A stretch of DNA of 64,000 nucleotides from assembly GCF_000784835.1 (NCBI RefSeq), contig NZ_JSFH01000002.1, positions 1-64,000 of the forward strand, written 5' to 3'. The notes below the pieces were generated by a model. It did no database searches, had not been told where the DNA came from, and was given only the letters and a program-made list of their open reading frames with translations. The first letter of the stretch is position 1, and every line of letters begins with the position of its first letter. Shown in pieces: positions 58,328-64,000 of this stretch. This DNA comes from Thermotoga sp. Mc24 (GTDB lineage: Bacteria; Thermotogota; Thermotogae; Thermotogales; Thermotogaceae). The translations under genes and the position numbers were made by a program.

Positions 58328-59005
58328 TCATCTGCTACCCGTCTGCCTAGGAACAAGAGACTTTATCCACTCGACAAAAGCGGGATAATTCCTCGTCTGG
58401 ACATAAATTCTTCCTGGGCCTGTGAAGGTACACACCAGACCTTCTCCACCGAAGAGTGTGGATTTCAGGCCACCAAATGTTCTGACGTTCCACTTCACCG
58501 TTCCATCGAACGCCACGACATGTCCTGTGTCAACGGTAAACTCCTCTCCCGACTGGAGTTCTATAGATTTTATTCCTCCAAAAGAAGAAACGGCCACATC
58601 ACCGTGACCAACGAATTTCAAGAGAAATATTCCTTCACCAGAGAAGAATGACTTCAAACCACCGAATGAAACGTCCATTTCCACCGAAGGATCACATGCC
58701 AGGAAAGAAGTCGATTGAACGTAGAGGATGTCTTTCAGAGGTATCACGTCTATATCTCCCGGAAGCTGAGGAGCCAGACCGACTTCACTTTCTCCGCGGG
58801 AGATGTACGTGTTCATGAAAAAGTTCTCCCCGCCCAAAATGGCTCTTTTGAGGGCTTTCCAGACACCTCCCGTTGCTGAAGTGTTAACTTCGATGGGTCC
58901 TTTCATGTAAACCATCGCACCCGGTTCTACCACAACACTCTCCCCAATCGAAAGAAACACCTTCAAAAGAGCGTAGCTACCTTTCAGTACGATTTCGTAC
59001 TTCAC
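58328..59005 (-). CDS. AIM24 / TIGR00266 family beta-barrel-like protein
   Basis: 225 residues from a GTG at 59005 after GGAGGGGAAAG. Glycine-rich repeated segments (VSFGGLKSFFSGEGIFLLKF, VRTFGGLKSTLFGGEGLVC) are the hallmark of the AIM24 (DUF124) double-stranded beta-helix family. Function in bacteria is undefined; the mitochondrial namesake affects respiratory-complex and membrane organisation. Its start lies 29 bases inside the endonuclease III gene, so it is part of the same minus-strand operon. Confidence 0.85.
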   Translation of the reverse strand: MKYEIVLKGSYALLKVFLSIGESVVVEPGAMVYMKGPIEVNTSATGGVWKALKRAILGGENFFMNTYISRGESEVGLAPQLPGDIDVIPLKDILYVQSTSFLACDPSVEMDVSFGGLKSFFSGEGIFLLKFVGHGDVAVSSFGGIKSIELQSGEEFTVDTGHVVAFDGTVKWNVRTFGGLKSTLFGGEGLVCTFTGPGRIYVQTRNYPAFVEWIKSLVPRQTGSR

Positions 59006-59618
59006 CCTTTCCCCTCCTTCTGTAAAACTCACAGTGATTCTTCAGAAAGCACTCTTCACACAGAGGATTCTGCGGTTTGCAGATTCTTCTTCCGAATTCG
59101 ACCATAGAACCGTTGATCGGCCCCCAGAGATCTTCCGGGAGCAATTTCTTGAGGGCTTCTTCTGTTTCTTCCGGTGTTCTTGTCTTCACCCAACCCAGTC
59201 TGTTGCTGATTCTGTGAACATGCGTATCAACCGCGAGGGCAGGTTTTCTGAAACCCACCCACAGCACTATGTTCGCTGTTTTTCTTCCCACACCGGGAAG
59301 TTTGAGCAGTTCTTCCAGCGAATCGGGAACTCTTCCGCCGTACCTTTCCACGAGGATCCTGGATATCTCCACGATTCTCGCGGCTTTTTGCCTGTACATC
59401 CCGGACTCCTTTATCAAATTGTAGAGATCCTCTGGTTTTGCCTTTGCGAGTTCCTGCGGTGTTCTGTAAACTTCGAAGAGCTTCTTCGACGCTTTCTCTG
59501 TGTTCTCGTCGCGCGTTCTCTGGCTCAGGACAGTGGAGATGAGAACTCTGAATGGATCCGTTTCTTTGTGGTTCCTTGGAAATCGCTTCACGATTTCTCT
59601 TGCCAGCTCTTCTATCAA
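58977..59618 (-). CDS. nth: Endonuclease III (DNA glycosylase/AP lyase)
   Basis: 213 residues. Helix-hairpin-helix LPGVGRKTANIVL with the catalytic Lys, catalytic Asp in AVDTHVHRISN, and the [4Fe-4S] ligands C-x6-C-x2-C-x5-C (CKPQNPLCEECFLKNHC). Excises oxidised pyrimidines and nicks the abasic site. TTG start after GAGGTGG. A second HhH-GPD enzyme at 36.7 kb lacks the Lys, so the two are not redundant. Confidence 0.95.
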   Translation of the reverse strand: MIEELAREIVKRFPRNHKETDPFRVLISTVLSQRTRDENTEKASKKLFEVYRTPQELAKAKPEDLYNLIKESGMYRQKAARIVEISRILVERYGGRVPDSLEELLKLPGVGRKTANIVLWVGFRKPALAVDTHVHRISNRLGWVKTRTPEETEEALKKLLPEDLWGPINGSMVEFGRRICKPQNPLCEECFLKNHCEFYRRRGKGEVRNRTER

Positions 59619-59627
59619 AGTACCACC

Positions 59628-60983
59628 TCACAGTTTTTCCATGAGACTCCTGTAAGCAACGTAGGTTTCGAAGAGGTCCGCCTTCGAGGAGATTTCAAAA
59701 GGAGAATGCATTCCGAGAAGGGCAGGTCCCATATCGATCACATCGGATCCTCTCTCAGCAAAGAACTTGGCAATTGTTCCTCCTCCGCCCTGGTCCACCT
59801 TCCCGAGGGTGGCCACCTGCCAGATGACTCCCTGTTCGTTCAGCACTTTTCTCACACGAGCTACAAATTCAGCGTGCGCGTCGTTCGTGGAGTATTTTCC
59901 CCTTGCACCCGTGTACTTCACAAGAGCAACTCCGTATCCCAGTTTCGGAGCGTTGTGAAGATCGTGGACATCTTTGTAAGGAGGATTCACGGCAGCGCAC
60001 ACATCTCCGGAGATGACAGAGGTATTCTCAAGAACTTCATCGAGCACGAACTCCGAATCTTTCGCACCCTGCATTTTCAGAATTTGTCTGAGGGCTTTCA
60101 AGTAGAATCTGGCTTTTGCTCCCGTGTTTCCGTCGCTTCCTATTTCTTCCTTGTCGAAGAAGATCACACCTATCGATTTTTCGGAATTTGCAGACAGAAG
60201 CGCTCGAAGAGCTGTGTAGGCACATATCCTGTCGTCCTGTCCATACGCTCCTATGAGACTTCTGTCTATTCCTACCTCTCTCGGTGAGAAAACAGGAACC
60301 ACTTCTATCTCACCGCTCACGAAGTCCTCTTCGGTGATACCGTACATCTCGTTCAAAATCTTGAGAACGTTCGTCTTCACCGCTTCTTTTTCTTCTCCAC
60401 TGAGGGGGATCGTTCCGGCTATGAGCATGAGGTTTTCTCCTTTGAACTTCTCAGAGATCTTCGCGTCTTCCTTGTCGAGATGCGGAAGAAGATCTGGAAT
60501 CGTGAAGACGGGATCCTCCGGTTTATCCCCTATGTGAATCTCTATCTCCGTTCCATCGTTTTTGAAGAGAACACCGTGTATTTCAAGAGGAATGCTCAGC
60601 CAGTGATACTTCTTTATTCCTCCGTAGTAGTGTGTTTTGAACAGGGCTATTTGTTCGTCTTCTATCAACGGATTGGGTTTGAAATCCAGCCTCGGAGAAT
60701 CTATGTGCGCAACCACAAGGTTCAGACCTCTTTTCAGGTCATCCACCACACGAAAGGCGGCGATGGCTTTTCCCCGGTTCACAGCGTAAACTGTCATGTT
60801 CATGGGATCTCCCGCTAAGTCTCCAAGAGGAACGAATCCTGATTCGTCGAGAATTCTTTTGATTTCTTTCACCGTCATCCTTTCGGTTTTTGCTTTGCTC
60901 ATGAATTCTATGTACTCTTTCGAAAAGGCTTCTATCTCCTTCTTCTTCCTGTGGTGCCAGACGTTTTTCCTTTCCATTTTCAT
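59628..60983 (-). CDS. M18 family aminopeptidase
   Basis: 451 residues, cytosolic dinuclear-metal aminopeptidase. Metal-ligand motifs VVAHIDSPRLDF near residue 92, FFDKEEIGSDGNTGA near 282 (catalytic Glu pair), SGDVCAAVNP near 330 and the C-terminal MGPALLGMHSPFE near 420. Forms large tetrahedral complexes in related enzymes. ATG 60983 follows GGAGGTGG; its A overlaps the mgtA stop (TGATG), indicating translational coupling within a long minus-strand operon (rqcH-mgtA-M18-nth-AIM24). Confidence 0.93.
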   Translation of the reverse strand: MKMERKNVWHHRKKKEIEAFSKEYIEFMSKAKTERMTVKEIKRILDESGFVPLGDLAGDPMNMTVYAVNRGKAIAAFRVVDDLKRGLNLVVAHIDSPRLDFKPNPLIEDEQIALFKTHYYGGIKKYHWLSIPLEIHGVLFKNDGTEIEIHIGDKPEDPVFTIPDLLPHLDKEDAKISEKFKGENLMLIAGTIPLSGEEKEAVKTNVLKILNEMYGITEEDFVSGEIEVVPVFSPREVGIDRSLIGAYGQDDRICAYTALRALLSANSEKSIGVIFFDKEEIGSDGNTGAKARFYLKALRQILKMQGAKDSEFVLDEVLENTSVISGDVCAAVNPPYKDVHDLHNAPKLGYGVALVKYTGARGKYSTNDAHAEFVARVRKVLNEQGVIWQVATLGKVDQGGGGTIAKFFAERGSDVIDMGPALLGMHSPFEISSKADLFETYVAYRSLMEKL

Positions 60984-62308
60984 CAAACCACCTCCGTTTT
61001 GTAAGGCTTCATTTTAACTCCCTCAAAGACAACCTCTTCCCCTGAAAGATTGTGAAACACCTTCAAAGAATGCTGATCATCGTAGAGTCTGTACACAAGG
61101 AACTTGTCCTCTTTGCACAAAAATTCGAGCTTTGCCCGATCGATCCACTGGTTTTCCTTTCTGAATCTCGTCCATCCCAGCGTGTGTGAAAGAATCGAAT
61201 CGGGATCTTTCTTCTGGTATTCCACAGAGACACCAGAGAAAGGCCCGTTGTACGCGGGCCACTTCCAGAAGGTCTGTCCCTCAACGCACATACTCTCATT
61301 CCACGGAAACGGATCCAGAACGACTTCTGTGTTCGGTTTCTGGTAAATTCCTTTCATTCCAAGCTCATCCCCATAGAACACGAGAGGAACTCCCGGGAGA
61401 GTGAAAAGAATGGAAATCGAAAGTTTGATCTTTTCTTTGCTGAAGCCTCCTTCAAAGCTTGCAAGCCTTGACATGTCGTGATTCGAAGTAAAATTCACCG
61501 GGAGGTAGTCTTTGCCGACAACGGCCCTTTCGATCGACTCTATCAGAACTCTTGTGTTCTCTTTCCATACAGCTTCCTTTATACAGTGGGATGTGTCAAA
61601 GTTGAGCATGTAGCCAAATATTCTGCCGTGTTCATCCACCATTCTGGCCTCTGCCCATATTTCCGCGAGGAAGATGCCCTTCAAATCGGAAAGAAAGTAC
61701 TTCCAGAAGCGAACGTTCTGTTCGATCGTGTCCCTCATGTGCTTTGCTGCGTCGAACCTGAAACCATCCACTCCCATATCAAGAAGGTGGAGAACCAGCT
61801 TTTTCATTTCATCGAATACCTGTGGGTTGTCGTAGTTCAAATCGGGTGAAAAAGGTCCAAAGAGTCCTCTGTAGAACCTTCCATCTTCCAGGGGATGCCA
61901 GATCTTTTCTCCATCCCACTCTCTTCTCTCGTCCAGATCCGTCTCTTTGTTTGCCCATACGTAGTAATCTCTGTAGTGTGGATCTCCTTTCAGCGCCTTC
62001 TGGAACCACGTGTGGAGAAAGCCTGTGTGATGGATGGGAAGGTCAAGAACGACTTTTATTCCGCTGTCGTGGAACGCCTCGAGCATCTCTTTGAACTCTC
62101 TCACGCTACCGTACTCAGCTTTGAAAGAATAAAAATCCACCACGTCGTACCCGTGAAAAGATATGGAGGAAAAAACAGGCATGAGCCAGACAAAGTCAAT
62201 CCCCAGTTCTTTCAGGTAGGAAACAGCGTTTTTCAATCCCCTGAAATCTCCCACACCGTCGAGGTTTCCATCCCTGAAAGATCTCACGTAGATCTGATAG
62301 CCTATCAT
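60983..62308 (-). CDS. mgtA: 4-alpha-glucanotransferase (GH13)
   Basis: 441 residues, same length as the structurally known T. maritima 4-alpha-glucanotransferase. GH13 (beta/alpha)8 barrel: region I DLPIHHT, region II GFRFDAAKH (nucleophile Asp near 186), region III IFLAEIWAEA (acid/base Glu near 216) and region IV NFTSNHDMSR (Asp near 278). Transfers alpha-1,4-glucan segments between maltodextrins, in the cytoplasm. Starts 4 bases before the rqcH stop (ATGA overlap). Confidence 0.96.
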   Translation of the reverse strand: MIGYQIYVRSFRDGNLDGVGDFRGLKNAVSYLKELGIDFVWLMPVFSSISFHGYDVVDFYSFKAEYGSVREFKEMLEAFHDSGIKVVLDLPIHHTGFLHTWFQKALKGDPHYRDYYVWANKETDLDERREWDGEKIWHPLEDGRFYRGLFGPFSPDLNYDNPQVFDEMKKLVLHLLDMGVDGFRFDAAKHMRDTIEQNVRFWKYFLSDLKGIFLAEIWAEARMVDEHGRIFGYMLNFDTSHCIKEAVWKENTRVLIESIERAVVGKDYLPVNFTSNHDMSRLASFEGGFSKEKIKLSISILFTLPGVPLVFYGDELGMKGIYQKPNTEVVLDPFPWNESMCVEGQTFWKWPAYNGPFSGVSVEYQKKDPDSILSHTLGWTRFRKENQWIDRAKLEFLCKEDKFLVYRLYDDQHSLKVFHNLSGEEVVFEGVKMKPYKTEVV

Positions 62309-63954
62309 CCCTCTATCCTCCTTGGCTCAACAAGAATGGTTTTGTAGTTCGTGTATATCACCATACCGGGTTTGAACCCCTTAGGTTTTCTTACATATTT
62401 TATAAACGTGTAATCGACCGACACTTTCCCGGAGTTTTTTCCCTTCGAGTAACCGGCTGCGAGACTCGCCGCATACTCCACGACTTCCTGAGGCACCTCC
62501 TTTCCTTCTGTCTTCACCACAACGTGAGCTCCCGGCATTTCATGAGCGTGGAACCACAGGTCCTCCTTCGAGGAAGTTCTCACGAGTTCATCGTTCTGTT
62601 TGTTGTTTCTTCCTATGAGAATTTTGAATCCGCCGTAGTACACCTCTCTGAAACGGGTTTTCTTTGATTTTTGTTTTTTCGTTTTCCTCTCTTTCAGGAG
62701 TCCAAATTCTCTCATTTCTTCTTCTATCTCTTCGAGTGTTTCCAGATCTTCCGCGTCTTCGATCGTCTGCCACAGCTGATAGAGATACTCTTTTTCCCGC
62801 TGTATCTCTTCGAGCCGTTTTTCTACCTGTTCTTTCTTTCTCTGCAGTTTTTTGTAGGTATTGTAGAACTTCTGAGCCGTCTGGGCAGGATCTTTTCCCA
62901 CATCCACAACGATCTTTTCGTTTGTCTCCCAGTCCGTGAGTTCGACCTCTCCGGATTTTCCCTTTATACTCCAGAGGTTCTGAACGATGAGATCGCCGAG
63001 TTTTTTGTATCTTTCGGCTTTCTCTGCTTCGGAAAGTTCCCTCGAAAGTTTTTCTTCAAGATCCTCCAGATCTTCAATTCTATTCACAACCACTTTGATA
63101 AAACGATTTTTGGTGTTTTCAAAGGTGGATTTTTCTTCTTTCCATCTCACAAATTCGTTGATACCCTCGGAGGGTTTTTCAAAGTACCTTTCTTTGGGGC
63201 CCAGCATGGTGAACCTGAAGGCAGAAACTTCCACAGGGTGTGAAGCTTCGTAATAAACAAACACCCCCGGGAGTTCCAGCTCCTTTTTTATCTCCTCAAG
63301 AACTTCGAGTATCTTCCCTCGATTCACAGACCTCCACGGAGTATTCAGCTCGTAGCCGGTTCTGTGGATCAACTCCTCCACGGAGGCGGGAGAAAAGCCT
63401 TCAAGAAGTGAAAGGAGAACGTTTCGAATCGTTTTTTCACTCTCTGGGGGAAGTTCTTTCAATTCAAAAATAGATAACTTTCCAGAGGGAAAAATCACGA
63501 ACTCCCTTCCGGGGAGGATTTCTCTCTTTTTCGTTACAATGCGTCTGTGTGCGTCAACGATTCTCCCGTCTCTGACCAGTATCATGTTCGAGTGGATCCC
63601 CATTATTTCGATGTAGAGATCTTTTTGAACGATTCCCTCTATCTCATCGAATTTCTCGAAGGAAAACCGCAGTGTTCTGTCCATCCCAATTTGTTCTACC
63701 TTTAGAAGTTTCGCACCTTTCAGTTCCTTTCTCAGAAGCATCGTGAACGAAGAGGGCATCTTCTCCGATGCCTCTTCTTTTTCAGCGATCGTTACATGGG
63801 AAACATCGGGTCTCAAACACACCCGAACGGTCGCACTTCTGAAAAGAAAATAATAATCAACCGTTGTTGGTTGATAGATCTGCCTCAAGTGTTCTCCTTC
63901 GAGTTCCTTTAACTCTCTGACTGCTTTGTGCAGAAGCAACCCATCGAAGGGCAT
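62305..63954 (-). CDS. rqcH: RqcH / NFACT family ribosome quality-control protein
   Basis: 549 residues: NFACT-N domain with the DR pair (IGMDRTLRFSF, D92-R93; needed for Ala-tailing in B. subtilis RqcH), a helix-hairpin-helix middle region, a long coiled coil (about 290-440, e.g. KKLQRKKEQVEKRLEEIQRE), and NFACT-R at the end (DLWFHAHEMPGAHVVVK). Binds stalled 50S-peptidyl-tRNA complexes and adds C-terminal alanines. Older annotations call it fibronectin-binding. First complete gene of the operon, 2 bases after the preceding stop. Confidence 0.93.
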   Translation of the reverse strand: MPFDGLLLHKAVRELKELEGEHLRQIYQPTTVDYYFLFRSATVRVCLRPDVSHVTIAEKEEASEKMPSSFTMLLRKELKGAKLLKVEQIGMDRTLRFSFEKFDEIEGIVQKDLYIEIMGIHSNMILVRDGRIVDAHRRIVTKKREILPGREFVIFPSGKLSIFELKELPPESEKTIRNVLLSLLEGFSPASVEELIHRTGYELNTPWRSVNRGKILEVLEEIKKELELPGVFVYYEASHPVEVSAFRFTMLGPKERYFEKPSEGINEFVRWKEEKSTFENTKNRFIKVVVNRIEDLEDLEEKLSRELSEAEKAERYKKLGDLIVQNLWSIKGKSGEVELTDWETNEKIVVDVGKDPAQTAQKFYNTYKKLQRKKEQVEKRLEEIQREKEYLYQLWQTIEDAEDLETLEEIEEEMREFGLLKERKTKKQKSKKTRFREVYYGGFKILIGRNNKQNDELVRTSSKEDLWFHAHEMPGAHVVVKTEGKEVPQEVVEYAASLAAGYSKGKNSGKVSVDYTFIKYVRKPKGFKPGMVIYTNYKTILVEPRRIEG

Positions 63955-63955
63955 A

Positions 63956-64000
63956 TCAATCGACCTCTATACCGAATTTTTCTATGATCTCAAACACTTT
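63956..64000 (-). CDS. C-terminal end of an unidentified gene
   Basis: The last 14 codons and TGA of a minus-strand gene running in from the right edge (ends VFEIIEKFGIEVD). The stop is 2 bases before the rqcH ATG, so it is the upstream member of the same operon. Too short to identify. Confidence 0.6.
   Translation of the reverse strand, partial: KVFEIIEKFGIEVD

Noticed and set aside
59034-60287. A 417-codon plus-strand frame opposite nth and the M18 aminopeptidase
   Set aside because: Crosses two clearly identified minus-strand genes and shows no family motif.

Overview
The window comes from a hyperthermophilic bacterium of the genus Thermotoga, very close to T. maritima. DnaK, DrrD, GldA, GpsA, MgtA, the NADH oxidase/Lpd cluster and the peroxiredoxin-nitroreductase fusion all read as near-identical orthologues of T. 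maritima MSB8 proteins (recalled from memory; no search was run). Genes are tightly packed, with many 4-nt ATGA overlaps, strong GGAGG ribosome sites and short hairpin terminators.

Layout. 1-2.2 kb: end of an oligopeptide ABC ATPase and a GH2 beta-glucuronidase. 2.2-9.8 kb: accessory region. It holds decayed coding sequence including a frameshifted DJ-1/PfpI gene, then a five-gene operon (OYE-type flavin oxidoreductase, FrdA-like flavoprotein, two Gfo/Idh/MocA dehydrogenases, AEC transporter), then an internally deleted IS605-type tnpB relic. 9.9-18.4 kb: glycerol dehydrogenase; a minus-strand set (thiouracil-desulfurase-like protein, LysM/M23 peptidase, CheB, undecaprenol/diacylglycerol kinase, 2-oxoacid:ferredoxin oxidoreductase gamma and beta, dCMP deaminase); amt-glnB for ammonium; thymidine kinase. 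18.4-28.2 kb: a two-component system, tRNA-Gln(CTG), a glutamate synthase split over five genes, and a treT-ROK trehalose operon. Ammonium uptake, PII sensing and glutamate synthase therefore lie within about 10 kb.

28.3-46.3 kb is the most striking part. Two cas-less CRISPR arrays (55 and 17 repeats) face each other in inverted orientation. Each is preceded by the same 533-bp leader/upstream sequence. They bracket a 12-kb block: gpsA, an NADH oxidase/AhpD-like/Lpd redox set, a MagIII-like glycosylase, a nitroreductase, anaerobic ribonucleotide reductase with its activase, a Prx-nitroreductase fusion and an ABC-2 exporter. Compared with the MSB8 gene order as I recall it, this block is inverted exactly between the two arrays, which suggests recombination between CRISPR loci.

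46.3-64 kb is core chromosome: TSUP permease, PduL, dnaK-hsp20, an RND exporter, ArgR, a KaiC-like ATPase with an HTH partner, an MFS transporter, a chemoreceptor, an AIM24-family protein, endonuclease III, M18 aminopeptidase, 4-alpha-glucanotransferase and an RqcH/NFACT protein.

The best candidates for undescribed biology are the CRISPR-bounded inversion with its repeat-type switch, a pair of homologous spacers, the accessory flavoenzyme/Gfo-Idh-MocA operon, and several leader or start-site structures (amt, dCMP deaminase, nrdG, leaderless magIII-like gene).
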